From the NCBI GenBank assembly GCA_041725955.1, contig JBGRQE010000003.1, positions 62,001-126,000 of the forward strand: 64,000 nt of DNA, given 5' to 3'. A program made the translations under genes and the position numbers. Of the stretch, positions 17,538 through 26,394 are shown piece after piece. The stretch's first letter is position 1; every line of letters begins with the position of its first letter. Under the pieces are notes generated by a model. The model did no database searches. It worked only from the letters and a program-made list of their open reading frames with translations, and had not been told where the DNA came from. Origin of the DNA: JBGRPZ01 sp041725955. Its GTDB lineage: Bacteria > Bacteroidota > Bacteroidia > Bacteroidales > JBGRPZ01.

Positions 17538-19100
17538 TTATTCTACTTTATATATGGAATCAAGAACAGTACCATCAACCCATTTTACAACAGCCACGGC
17601 TTCATTACTTAACTCAATTTGATCTGGCACACCACATATCTGATAAGCTTCTTCAAGTAAGGACTCCATGCTGCGAATTGGTAAATTTGAGTTTTGGGTT
17701 GCATCAATCAAATCCTGACGTAGAGGATTTATTGCAATACCACGCTCTGTTACTACAACATCTATCAACTCCCCCGGACCACATAGCGTAGTAACCTTGT
17801 CACGAATTACAGGCAAGCGATTGCGAAATAAAGGTACCGGAAGAATTGTACACTTAGAGAACAAACAATTTTGCCATCCTCCAATACCATGAAGTAACAT
17901 GCCATCAGAATGAGTTACCACATTTCCATTAAACTCCAAATCGACTTCAGTAGCTCCCAGAATGGCAATATCTACCATAGATGAGAAATTACCTTTTCCA
18001 TGAAAGTTATAACTGGTAAACGGATTGGTCATTACATGATTTATATTCTTGCGTAAAGACTCCACCCCATCTAAATCGAAAGTCTGACCATCCAAAATAT
18101 ACTTAACCAAACCTTCTTCAAGCATCTTAACCAGATATTTATTACTTCCACCTCGAGCAAATGCTGCCTGAATATTTTTGCGCTTCATAATTTCGGAAAA
18201 ATACTGACCTATAGCCAATGCAGTTCCTCCTGCTCCAGCCTGAAACGAAAATCCTTGTCTAATCAAACCTGCAGCTTCACAAAAACGGGCAGTTAATTCT
18301 GCAATAAGTAGACGATCCGGACTCTTAGTGATTTTGGTTGTACCTGAAATAATTTCATCAGACACACCAATAACATCCACCTCAACAGTAAAATCAACAT
18401 TATTCCCTTGAATTTGCCATGGAACACAAGGAAATGGAACCAAGTTATCCGTAACAACAATCACTTTATCAGCATATTGAGCATCAACCGATGCAAACCC
18501 CAAAGAACCACATGCCGCTTTACCCTCCAAACCATTACAGTTTCCGAAAGTATCAGCAGAAGGTGCTGCAATAATAGCAATATCAATTTGTACTTCACCA
18601 TCCTGAACCGCCTGATGACGACCACCATGAGAACGCAACACTCCCAAGCCTTTCATCTTTCCTTCTGAACAATAACTTCCCAAAGGACCATTCATACTTC
18701 CTTCGACATGATGAATTGTACCATTCTCCATAAAAGGTATTAATTCTCTATGACAAGGAAAAGAAGCAGAAGGAAACCATCTCAAGTTTTTAACCCCCAT
18801 TTCTTCGGCTATTTGAAATATCCGAAAAGTCAACAAATCTCCATCACGGAAATGATGATGAGTAGAAATAGTCATGCCATCGCATAAACCAGCTCTGATC
18901 AAAGCTTCTTTTAGATTAGAAACCAATTTATTTCCATCTGATGGATATTCTGTACAGGAAGAAATTTTAGGCTTATGTTTATTTCCCTTGGGTTTAAAAT
19001 AATTGATTCCCTGAAATGAAGTATGCGCTTCACCATTTATTATAGTAGGTACACTTCTACCCAAAGCATTATATACAAATTCATTACTCTTTCTATTCAT
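17538..19100 (-). CDS. citF: Citrate lyase alpha subunit (citrate CoA-transferase)
   Basis: The protein has 520 residues from the ATG at 19098-19100; an upstream in-frame start at 19187 would overlap the previous gene far too much. CitF swaps the acetyl-ACP for citryl-ACP in the citrate lyase complex. Family features are GRSVPTIINGEAHTSFQGI near the N-terminus, HHHFRDGDL, the SFQAGAGGTALAIG CoA-transferase core and VVTERGIAINPLR near the C-terminus. It overlaps the CitD-CitE gene by eight bases, so the two are translated together. Citrate lyase splits citrate to acetate and oxaloacetate during fermentation. Confidence 0.93.
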   Translation of the reverse strand: MNRKSNEFVYNALGRSVPTIINGEAHTSFQGINYFKPKGNKHKPKISSCTEYPSDGNKLVSNLKEALIRAGLCDGMTISTHHHFRDGDLLTFRIFQIAEEMGVKNLRWFPSASFPCHRELIPFMENGTIHHVEGSMNGPLGSYCSEGKMKGLGVLRSHGGRHQAVQDGEVQIDIAIIAAPSADTFGNCNGLEGKAACGSLGFASVDAQYADKVIVVTDNLVPFPCVPWQIQGNNVDFTVEVDVIGVSDEIISGTTKITKSPDRLLIAELTARFCEAAGLIRQGFSFQAGAGGTALAIGQYFSEIMKRKNIQAAFARGGSNKYLVKMLEEGLVKYILDGQTFDLDGVESLRKNINHVMTNPFTSYNFHGKGNFSSMVDIAILGATEVDLEFNGNVVTHSDGMLLHGIGGWQNCLFSKCTILPVPLFRNRLPVIRDKVTTLCGPGELIDVVVTERGIAINPLRQDLIDATQNSNLPIRSMESLLEEAYQICGVPDQIELSNEAVAVVKWVDGTVLDSIYKVE

Positions 19101-20301
19101 AGCAAGCCTCCCAATTCTTATCCAATTTTCCTGTTTCAATTGCCATATTGATCGTTGTTTCTGCTCTTTTAACAACAGGAGGATCAATCATCTTTGTCCC
19201 CAGAGAGACTACACCCAACCCTCTTTTTTGGGCATCCTTAAATGCCAGATAAATCTTTTTCGATTTTTCGATATCCGTATCATCAGGAGCATAATTCTCA
19301 TGGATTACATGAATTTGCCGCGGATGAATGCACCCCATACCATCAAATCCCAAAGACTTAGACTTAAGCACGTTTTGCTTCAATGCTTCCTGATCACCAA
19401 CATCTGAAAAAACAGAATCTATAGCCTGAATACCGGCTGCCTTTGCTGCATTTACCAGTTGACAACGAGCATAATAAGATTCTGTAGCATCATTGGTTCT
19501 ACGAGTACCTAAATCGGCAGTATAATCTTCTAGTCCAATAGCCAGAGCCGCAACATTAGAAGCTGCTTTTGCAATAGAAAAAGCATTGGCAACACCCAAA
19601 GCACTTTCGACAATTGGCATTAACCAAATTGAATGAGAAATTGCAAGATGCGACTTAATCGCTTCAATTCGCGAATTAACCAAATGAATCTGATCGTCAC
19701 TCTCGCATTTAGGTATAAGAATAAGATTTACACCATGAGGAACAATGTAATCTAGATCTTCAAGCCCCATTTTCCCTTGATTAATTCGAACCATACGCTC
19801 TGCACCATAAAACTTACATGCTCTTAGAGCATTTCTTACAATAAATCGAGCTTCGGACTTTTTGGGAAAAGCTACTGCATCTTCCAAATCAAGGATAATA
19901 CCTTTAGGTTTATGCAAACCGGCATTAATCATCATTTTTGGACTATTGCCAGGAAGATATAAACGAGAAAACCTATTTCTATCTTTCTTAGTACTTAATG
20001 TGTTTTCGGAAAGAATTTCTGGAAGATACTCAGATGTTGAGCCAGTCATTAATCTAATTGCAGATTCAAGACGTGCAAGCAATATCCAATCAAAAGCCCC
20101 ATAATCTTTAACATCAATCTTTACATTCTCTACTTCATAGAACTTTAAGACCTGATCAATCTTTTCTTTAATACTGTCTCCATAATGAGGAAGCACTTTG
20201 CTCTCTAATGTAAGATTAATGCCCCCCACTTCTTGCGGAATAATTTCGACATAGCAATCCGACCTTACTTTAGGCCCACAATTGCCAGCAGTAAATTTCA
20301 T
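19093..20301 (-). CDS. citE: Citrate lyase acyl carrier protein-beta subunit fusion (CitD-CitE)
   Basis: The protein has 402 residues from the ATG at 20299-20301, chosen over an upstream TTG because GGAGG sits nine bases before it. Residues about 1-95 resemble the acyl carrier subunit CitD: an AG...VRSDCYVEI segment near the N-terminus, INLTLESKVLPHYGD and VKDYGAFDWILLARLESAIR (compare VNDKGALDCVLRARVEAA in CitD). The serine in VRSD would carry the prosthetic group. From about residue 112 the chain is CitE, the citryl-ACP lyase of the HpcH/HpaI fold: FSRLYLPGNSPKMMINAG, ILDLEDAVAFPKKSEAR, AIGLEDYTADLG, MGCIHPRQIHVI. In the classical cluster citD and citE are separate genes. No citC, citX or citG is nearby. 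Confidence 0.88.
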   Translation of the reverse strand: MKFTAGNCGPKVRSDCYVEIIPQEVGGINLTLESKVLPHYGDSIKEKIDQVLKFYEVENVKIDVKDYGAFDWILLARLESAIRLMTGSTSEYLPEILSENTLSTKKDRNRFSRLYLPGNSPKMMINAGLHKPKGIILDLEDAVAFPKKSEARFIVRNALRACKFYGAERMVRINQGKMGLEDLDYIVPHGVNLILIPKCESDDQIHLVNSRIEAIKSHLAISHSIWLMPIVESALGVANAFSIAKAASNVAALAIGLEDYTADLGTRRTNDATESYYARCQLVNAAKAAGIQAIDSVFSDVGDQEALKQNVLKSKSLGFDGMGCIHPRQIHVIHENYAPDDTDIEKSKKIYLAFKDAQKRGLGVVSLGTKMIDPPVVKRAETTINMAIETGKLDKNWEACYE

Positions 20302-20310
20302 ACTCAAATT

Positions 20311-20320
20311 TCCTCCTTTT
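20311..20320 (-). promoter_or_regulatory. Strong Shine-Dalgarno deciding the CitD-CitE start
   Basis: The minus-strand sequence AAAAGGAGGA is followed by nine bases and ATG (20299-20301). Such a strong Shine-Dalgarno is uncommon in this window and in Bacteroidetes generally. It favours the ATG over the TTG six bases upstream of it. Confidence 0.7.
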
Positions 20321-20658
20321 CTGAATAATTATTGAATGATGCGCTACACACACTTTTTGCGCTTTTCCAAAATTAGGAAATAATTAGGTAATTAGAATTA
20401 ATCCAATTAGGAATATCTAAGATTTTAACAAAACACAACTCACTGAAACTACATTTCATTAGAATACACACAAACAACTTAAAGCATATACATTTCATTC
20501 TCAATTATTTTAGTTATTTTAGTGTTAAAATTTTCTGCATTTAGTAGAAATAATGCCCACCTCAATTTTCGGTACAGTTTTAGTACTGATTTAAATGCAT
20601 TCTAATTAAACTTCGCATTACTCCAAATGCTATAGACTCCAATAAAACCCTTTCAATA
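20321..20658. other. Intergenic region between divergent citDE and a lipoprotein gene
   Basis: No gene was seen. On the minus strand TAATTTTG (20368-20375) is a possible -7 box for the citrate lyase operon, without a well-spaced -33 TTG. A small inverted repeat, CAGT with ACTG around six bases (about 20575-20588), lies nearer the lipoprotein gene; its significance is unknown. Confidence 0.3.
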
Positions 20659-21330
20659 ATGAAACATCGAAAATTATTTCTAATACTAATTGCCGCTTTT
20701 AGTTTACTCACAATAAATTCGTGTCTGAAAGAAACCTATACATATAATGGACCTAGAATTGAAATTTATGGTGATAATCCTCTATACATAAATGTTGGTG
20801 ACCATTGGAGAGATTTTGTTCCAAAACCTCAGGCACATGCTTATGATGATCTTTATGGTATTGTAGATTTCTTTTATCGCGACCATGTTGATAATGAAAC
20901 CGTAGGAAAATATACTGTTGAATATGTTGCCATTGATGTAGCTGGTTTTGAAACCACTAAAGACAGAATTGTTTATGTACAAAATGAAAGCAACTTCCTT
21001 GATGGCAATTATAATGTAACAAATAGCTTTGAAGGAAACACATATTCATTTATTTCAGATGTAACTTCATCTGGAAGCACCAATAACAGAATCTATTTTT
21101 CACAGTTTACAAATACTTCTGAAGGTGCAGTAACTGGCGATGTAATCAATAAGAATCAAATTGTCATTCCACAACAAACTGTAGGAAAATACACATACTT
21201 CGGTCAGGGAACCATTAGCAATGTCGATAAGAAAGTTTCTATAGTCATCAACTACACCGAAATTATTAATGGAAAATCCTATCAGGGAGTAAGTAGTTTT
21301 CAGAAAATAGATACTTCAACTATCCCATAA
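20659..21330 (+). CDS. Lipoprotein with a DUF5011-like Ig domain
   Basis: The protein has 223 residues. A lipoprotein signal peptide ends in LLTINSC, with the lipidated cysteine near residue 22. Residues about 33-107 fit the DUF5011-type Ig-like fold often found in Bacteroidetes surface lipoproteins, with the characteristic DNETVGKYTVEYVAIDVAGF segment. The C-terminal half is beta-rich without a recognised domain. Its job is unknown, and it is not in an operon: a terminator follows. Confidence 0.65.
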   Translation: MKHRKLFLILIAAFSLLTINSCLKETYTYNGPRIEIYGDNPLYINVGDHWRDFVPKPQAHAYDDLYGIVDFFYRDHVDNETVGKYTVEYVAIDVAGFETTKDRIVYVQNESNFLDGNYNVTNSFEGNTYSFISDVTSSGSTNNRIYFSQFTNTSEGAVTGDVINKNQIVIPQQTVGKYTYFGQGTISNVDKKVSIVINYTEIINGKSYQGVSSFQKIDTSTIP

Positions 21331-21370
21331 GATCGTCTGAAGAACCATTTGTCATCATTTTTAAAATTAA

Positions 21371-21402
21371 GAAAAAGAGATACCTTTGTGGGTCTCTTTT
21401 TT
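21371..21402 (+). terminator. Intrinsic terminator after the DUF5011-like lipoprotein
   Basis: AAAAAGAGA and TCTCTTTTT flank a short partly paired loop (TACC / GGGT), with a T run at the 3' side. Confidence 0.7.
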
Positions 21403-21424
21403 ATTTAATCATCTATAATCTTAA

Positions 21425-23377
21425 ATGAAAAACACAGCAAAAAGCATATACAACAATAGTGTTTACAGCTTACTGATTTGGAGAATTTTTCTTGTTATGA
21501 TATCATACTCTATCGCAAGAATATTCTTTATAATATTTAATAGTAGCCACTTCGAAAACGCGAATTTCACCGAGTATTTGCTACTCCTAATAAAAGGTCT
21601 GCGATTCGATTTTTCGGCAATCTTATTTCTTAACCTACCTTTTATTGTATGGGCACTTCTGCCTTTCCCTTTTAGAGGAAATAAGTTTTGGAACATTATA
21701 AGTAACATTCTCTTTTACCCAATAAATATAATTGGCATAGGAAGTAACTTTGGAGATATTGTTTATTATCGCTTTATACTTAAAAGAACCACTGCTGATG
21801 TTTTCCATTTTGTTCATCAAGAAGGTCAGGGTTTTCTTCCTTTAATTCCTCAATTTATTAAAGACTTCTGGTTCTACTTTTTGCTATGGATTATAGTTTC
21901 CATTGTGTTTGTATATCTGGTTCAAAGATTTAAACTCCGGAAGGATCAAAAGCTGGGGAGTATACCTTTGTTTATATTTAAACACCTTATAGGAATTTTG
22001 ATTACAGTTGCTATTGCAGTTATTGGTATGCGAGGTGGATTGCAGTTAAAGCCGATCAGTAATATTTCGGCAGGGCAAATGACAAAACCTACAAACACTC
22101 CGATACTTCTAAACACACCTTTCTCTATTTTAAAGACCTTAGATCAAAAAGGAATAGACGTTCCTGACTATTATAGCCTATCGGAATGCTACAACACCTT
22201 TAACCCCATCCTACAATTTCCGACAGACATAACAAAGGCAAAAAAGCCCAATATTGTCGTAATTATTATGGAAAGCTTTTCTGCTGAACATATGGCCTAC
22301 TTCAATCAAAACATTCCAGGATACAAGGGCTTTACACCATTCCTTGATTCACTGGCTTCTCAATCGGTAGCTATAAAAGGTTGGGCTAATGGTAAACGAT
22401 CAATCGAAGGTATTCCAGCCGTTACTGCAGGAATTCCAAGTTGGATGCCTATAGACTACCCAAGCTCTCCATACTCTAACAACAAGATTAATAGCTTGGC
22501 AAGCTTACTTGACCAGGAAAACTATCGAACTGCATTTTTTCATGGTGGGAATAATGGAACCATGAGTTTTGATGCTTTTACTAATCTTGCAGGATATCAG
22601 AATTATTATGGCCGTAATGAATATAATAATGACAAAGACTTTGATGGTGTTTGGGGAATATTCGATCATGCATTCTTCCAATATTTTGGTAGAAAACTGG
22701 GAGAATTTAAACAGCCCTTTATGGGAACAATATTTTCCTTATCATCACATCATCCCTATACAATTCCCAAAGAATTTAAAGGCAAATTCAGATCGGGAAA
22801 GTTGCCAATACAAAAGAGCATTATGTATGCCGATTATTCTCTGAAACTATTCTTTGATAGTATAAAGGATAAAGACTGGTATAAGAATACTTTATTTGTA
22901 ATTACTGCCGACCACACATCGGAAGCTGCACTGCCTTTCTACAAAACCAATGTTGGGCAATATAGCGTTCCCATAATATTCTTCCATCCTCAGGGAAAAT
23001 TGAATATTTCGACAGATATTACCGCACAACAAATTGATATAATGCCAAGCATTCTAAACTATGTCAATTACGACAAACCTTTCTTTGCATTTGGCAGAAG
23101 TTTATTTGACAGCACGGCAACTCATTACGCCATGAATTACTTAAGTGGAAATTGGCAAATGATTCAAAAAGAGTTTTCTCTTGAATTTAACGGAAAGGAA
23201 ACTGAAGCTCTTTTCAATTTTCAGAACGACTCAACCCTCGATCATAATATAAAAATACAATTCCCTGAAAGAGTCAGAAACATGGAAAAGTTAACGAAGG
23301 TTCTAATACAGGAATTCAATACTTCTATGGTCGAAAACAAATTAACAGTAAACCAAAACACATTGGATCAAAAGTAA
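21425..23377 (+). CDS. LTA synthase-like sulfatase-fold phosphotransferase
   Basis: The protein has 650 residues. About five membrane helices occupy residues 10-210. A periplasmic alkaline-phosphatase-fold domain of the LtaS/OpgB group follows, starting KPNIVVIIMESFSAEHM (metal-binding Glu). The nucleophile position falls in ANGKRSIEGIPAV, a serine where LtaS itself has threonine. Later metal-site motifs are AFFHGGNNGTMSFD, SLSSHHPYTIP and FVITADHTSEAA. Such enzymes move a phosphoglycerol or phosphoethanolamine head group from a phospholipid to an envelope acceptor. The stop is directly followed by the ATG of a lipid kinase gene, suggesting a coupled operon in which diacylglycerol is recycled. 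Confidence 0.85.
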   Translation: MKNTAKSIYNNSVYSLLIWRIFLVMISYSIARIFFIIFNSSHFENANFTEYLLLLIKGLRFDFSAILFLNLPFIVWALLPFPFRGNKFWNIISNILFYPINIIGIGSNFGDIVYYRFILKRTTADVFHFVHQEGQGFLPLIPQFIKDFWFYFLLWIIVSIVFVYLVQRFKLRKDQKLGSIPLFIFKHLIGILITVAIAVIGMRGGLQLKPISNISAGQMTKPTNTPILLNTPFSILKTLDQKGIDVPDYYSLSECYNTFNPILQFPTDITKAKKPNIVVIIMESFSAEHMAYFNQNIPGYKGFTPFLDSLASQSVAIKGWANGKRSIEGIPAVTAGIPSWMPIDYPSSPYSNNKINSLASLLDQENYRTAFFHGGNNGTMSFDAFTNLAGYQNYYGRNEYNNDKDFDGVWGIFDHAFFQYFGRKLGEFKQPFMGTIFSLSSHHPYTIPKEFKGKFRSGKLPIQKSIMYADYSLKLFFDSIKDKDWYKNTLFVITADHTSEAALPFYKTNVGQYSVPIIFFHPQGKLNISTDITAQQIDIMPSILNYVNYDKPFFAFGRSLFDSTATHYAMNYLSGNWQMIQKEFSLEFNGKETEALFNFQNDSTLDHNIKIQFPERVRNMEKLTKVLIQEFNTSMVENKLTVNQNTLDQK

Positions 23378-24277
23378 ATGACTACAGAAAACAAAAGACA
23401 AATTCTTTTTATAATCAATCCAATTTCGGGCATTGGAAAGCAGAAAAGAATTGAAGTTTATGCTGAAGAACTCATTGACAAAAGCAAGTTCGACTTTGAT
23501 TTTGCATATACGCAATACCCCGGACATGCAACAACCATAGCCCAAAATGCATCGAAGAAAAACATCGACATCGTTGTTATTGTAGGAGGCGATGGATCAT
23601 TAAATGAAACAATGAAGGGGCTGTTAGGAAGCAAAACTGCTTTGGGCATAGTTCCATGCGGCTCGGGTAATGGATTTGCACGACACTTGAATATTCCTCT
23701 TAATCCGCGTGAAGCAATCAAACAAATAAACACATCAAAAAGTATTTCTGTAGATACTGTTTCATTAAATGACAAAACCTTTATAAGCATTGCCGGCATT
23801 GGATATGATGCCTATGTAGCTAAAAAGTTCAGCAATACAAAGCATAGAGGATTTCTGGGATATACCCAAGTGGTTGTTAAATCATTCTTACAATATAAAG
23901 ATCAAGATTATCTGATAAAACTTGATAACAAAGAAGAGATTTCTACCAGAGCTTTCTTTATAACTTTTGCAAACAGCAATCAGTTTGGTTACAACACTAT
24001 TATTGCACCAATGGCAAGCCTTACAGACGGTAAAATTGATATTTGTATAGTAAAAAAGCCAAAGTTTACACAAATACCAAAAATGATGCGTTTATTGTTT
24101 ACAGGAAAGTTAAACAGATCTGAGAATGTGAAATATTATCAGGCTAATTCTGCATATATTTGCACTCAAAATAACGAAACATTTGTAAATATTGATGGGG
24201 AGTCACAAAGCACAACAAACAAAATAAATATACAGGTTCACCCTTCATCAATAAATGTTGTAGTACCTCAAACTTAA
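23378..24277 (+). CDS. Diacylglycerol kinase family lipid kinase (YegS/DgkB type)
   Basis: The protein has 299 residues, cytoplasmic. The catalytic domain has the family signature: ILFIINPISGIGKQKRIE, the ATP-binding VVGGDGSLNETMKGL, and GIVPCGSGNGFARHLNIP. A C-terminal beta-sandwich has FANSNQFGYN and ASLTDGKIDICIVKKP. It phosphorylates diacylglycerol or a related lipid. It starts with no gap after the LtaS-like gene and lies four bases ahead of the SUI1-like gene, so the three are co-transcribed. A role in recycling diacylglycerol released by the upstream transferase is inferred, as known for DgkB with LtaS in Firmicutes. Confidence 0.88.
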   Translation: MTTENKRQILFIINPISGIGKQKRIEVYAEELIDKSKFDFDFAYTQYPGHATTIAQNASKKNIDIVVIVGGDGSLNETMKGLLGSKTALGIVPCGSGNGFARHLNIPLNPREAIKQINTSKSISVDTVSLNDKTFISIAGIGYDAYVAKKFSNTKHRGFLGYTQVVVKSFLQYKDQDYLIKLDNKEEISTRAFFITFANSNQFGYNTIIAPMASLTDGKIDICIVKKPKFTQIPKMMRLLFTGKLNRSENVKYYQANSAYICTQNNETFVNIDGESQSTTNKINIQVHPSSINVVVPQT

Positions 24278-24281
24278 ATAA

Positions 24282-24632
24282 ATGAAAAAGAATAAGAAAC
24301 ACCGATCGGGCGTAGTATTTTCGACCAATCCAGATTTCGAATATGATTATGAACATGAAAGCTGGGAAGATGATGAAAATACGCTTCCTCCACAACAACA
24401 AGAACTTAGAATTTGGCTTGACCGATTAAAAGGAAATAAAAAGCTAAGCAGAATTACGGGTTTTGTAGGCACAGACAACGACTTAAAAAGCCTTACAAAA
24501 ACCATAAAAACAAAGTGCGGTGTTGGAGGAAATGTCAAAGATGGCGAAATCTTAATTCAGGGTGATATGAGAGATAAAATCCTTGAAATTTTAAGTAAAA
24601 TGGACTATAAAGCAAAAAAAGCTGGTGGCTGA
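24282..24632 (+). CDS. SUI1/eIF1-like translation factor (YciH family)
   Basis: The protein has 116 residues. The C-terminal 70 residues carry the SUI1 fold signature: SRITGFVGTDNDLKSLTKTI, KTKCGVGGNVKDGEILIQGD and a final DYKAKKAGG. The N-terminal part is acidic and probably disordered (FEYDYEHESWEDDEN). Bacterial SUI1 homologues such as YciH act on initiation-complex fidelity in vitro; their cellular role is uncertain. It is the third gene of the lipid operon, spaced four bases from the kinase. Confidence 0.88.
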   Translation: MKKNKKHRSGVVFSTNPDFEYDYEHESWEDDENTLPPQQQELRIWLDRLKGNKKLSRITGFVGTDNDLKSLTKTIKTKCGVGGNVKDGEILIQGDMRDKILEILSKMDYKAKKAGG

Positions 24633-24682
24633 TACACACATCAACAACTACACAAAAAACAATTTATTATAAATCGATAATT

Positions 24683-26086
24683 ATGAATCATTTAAAAACA
24701 ATCTCTCTGGGGATTATATTTTCAGGAATGACCATGGCGGGTTTTGGTCAATCTCAAGAAGGTGCTATTGATTCAAAGACTTTAAATGAAATCAAAACCT
24801 TTGTAAGCAACAAAGGAACAGATAAGGCTTTGCGCAATGCCATAACAAATAACGATATTACAGATTTGGCATTAGATAATTCAAATTTCAAAGTTGTAAA
24901 TCATTATATCTCCAATAAAGTTAAAACCAAAGGAATTACCAACCAAAAGTCGTCAGGACGTTGTTGGTTATTTACTGGTTTAAACACCATTCGTCCGGCA
25001 GTTATTGACGAATATAATTTGTCTGATTTCGAATACTCTCAAACTTATAACTTCTTTTGGGATCAACTCGAAAAATCGAACCTTTTCCTTGAAGGAATCA
25101 TTGAAACTGCAGATCAAGACATTGATAGCCGCTATGTAAACTGGCTGTTAAAACACCCTCTTTCTGACGGTGGACAATGGACTACTTTTGCCGATAATGT
25201 GAAGAAGTATGGAGTAGTTCCTCAGGAAGTTATGCCTGACACCTACCAAAGTAAGAATACAAAAAGCATGTCTAAGCTTATCAAAAGAAAGCTTCGGGAA
25301 GATGCTATGATTCTTCGCAAAGGATTCAAAAGCAAGAAAGACAAAAAGGACTTGCGCAAAATTAAAGTAGAAATGTTAGGCGAAGTTTACAGAATGCTTA
25401 GTCTTTCATTAGGCGAGCCTCCTACCGAGTTTAGCTGGCAGTTTAAAAATTCTAATGGAGAAATAAGTCCTATGGAAACTTATACCCCTCAAGAATTCTA
25501 CAAGAAACATGTAAAAATCAATATCGATGACTATGTAATGATTATGAACGATCCTACTCGTCCATATTATGAAGTATTCGAAATTGAATTTGATCGCTCA
25601 ATAGAAGATGGCAACAACTGGAAGTATTTGAACCTACCTATGGAAGATATCAAAGAGTTTGCAAAACAATCTATAGTTGATAATCATGCCATGTATTTCT
25701 CTTGCGATGTAGGTAAACAGCTAAACCGCGACTATGGTACTCTTGATATAAACAATTATGACTATGGCGACCTTTATGGTGTGAAGTTTGGAATGACTAA
25801 AGAGGAAAGAATTAAAACCTTTGATAGTGGCTCTTCTCATGCTATGACTTTGATTGGCGTAAATATCAATAAAGACAACAAAATAGACAAATGGTTGGTT
25901 GAAAACAGTTGGGGAACCGCTACCGGTAACAAGGGTTATTTAACTATGACCGACGAATGGTTTGATAACTATTTATTCAGAGTTGTAATCGACAAAAAGT
26001 TTTTAAGTAAAAAAGCGCTTAAGGTTCTTAAAAAGAAAGCAACTATGCTACCTCCTTGGGATCCTATGTTTGCTCCTGAAAAATAA
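24683..26086 (+). CDS. pepC: Exported C1 family (PepC/bleomycin hydrolase-like) cysteine peptidase
   Basis: The protein has 467 residues. The C1B papain-like triad is visible: Cys94 in SSGRCWLFTGLN, His in SGSSHAMTLIGVN and Asn in WLVENSWGTATGNKGYL. PepC and bleomycin hydrolase are usually cytoplasmic hexamers, but this one begins with a clear signal peptide (MNHLKTISLGIIFSGMTMAG then FGQ), so it should act in the periplasm or outside. In Bacteroidetes such exported C1B peptidases are common. It follows the SUI1 gene by 50 bases on the same strand and ends at a terminator. Confidence 0.88.
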   Translation: MNHLKTISLGIIFSGMTMAGFGQSQEGAIDSKTLNEIKTFVSNKGTDKALRNAITNNDITDLALDNSNFKVVNHYISNKVKTKGITNQKSSGRCWLFTGLNTIRPAVIDEYNLSDFEYSQTYNFFWDQLEKSNLFLEGIIETADQDIDSRYVNWLLKHPLSDGGQWTTFADNVKKYGVVPQEVMPDTYQSKNTKSMSKLIKRKLREDAMILRKGFKSKKDKKDLRKIKVEMLGEVYRMLSLSLGEPPTEFSWQFKNSNGEISPMETYTPQEFYKKHVKINIDDYVMIMNDPTRPYYEVFEIEFDRSIEDGNNWKYLNLPMEDIKEFAKQSIVDNHAMYFSCDVGKQLNRDYGTLDINNYDYGDLYGVKFGMTKEERIKTFDSGSSHAMTLIGVNINKDNKIDKWLVENSWGTATGNKGYLTMTDEWFDNYLFRVVIDKKFLSKKALKVLKKKATMLPPWDPMFAPEK

Positions 26087-26107
26087 TATTGACTTATAAG
26101 ATATTAA

Positions 26108-26148
26108 TAAAAAAAAGCTACTCTTTTGATTGGAGTAGCTTTTTTTTG
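26108..26148 (+). terminator. Intrinsic terminator after pepC
   Basis: AAAAAAGCTACTC and GAGTAGCTTTTTT form a long stem around a loop of about 8 bases, ending in eight T. Confidence 0.88.
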
Positions 26149-26162
26149 CCATTATTCAATGT

Positions 26163-26394
26163 CACTGGCTCAACCGGTCATTCTGAGCCACTCACCGAGG
26201 CTCGCCCACGAGCTCGGCGGATCACTCTGACTACCTCAGCGGGTGTCTGGCACTAGCTCAGATTGATCCGCTGACTGACTCAAATTGCCATTCCCACTAG
26301 CTCAGATTGCCATTCCGACTGGCTCAGATTGGCATCCCCCACTGGCTCAGATTGCCGTTCCCACTGGCTCAGATTGGCATCCCCCACTGGCTCG
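26163..26394. repeat. GC-rich degenerate tandem repeat, 22/23-bp units
   Basis: Six consecutive units can be laid out: 26252-26273, 26274-26295, 26296-26317, 26318-26340, 26341-26362 and 26363-26385, plus a partial seventh. The consensus is ACTGGCTCAGATTGCCATTC plus CC or GC. The last four units alternate two versions (TTGCC.TTCC and TTGGCATCCCCC), giving a 45-bp higher-order period. Further degenerate CACT/GGCTC pieces extend back to 26163. The block is strikingly GC-rich compared with its surroundings and begins right after the pepC terminator. It has no obvious coding role. Confidence 0.8.

Noticed and set aside
17434..17622. 62-codon plus-strand frame
   Set aside because: It covers the citF terminator and the antisense of citF; no coding signature.
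26163..26394. Possible CRISPR array
   Set aside because: Units are tandem with no unique spacers between them, and no cas gene is nearby.
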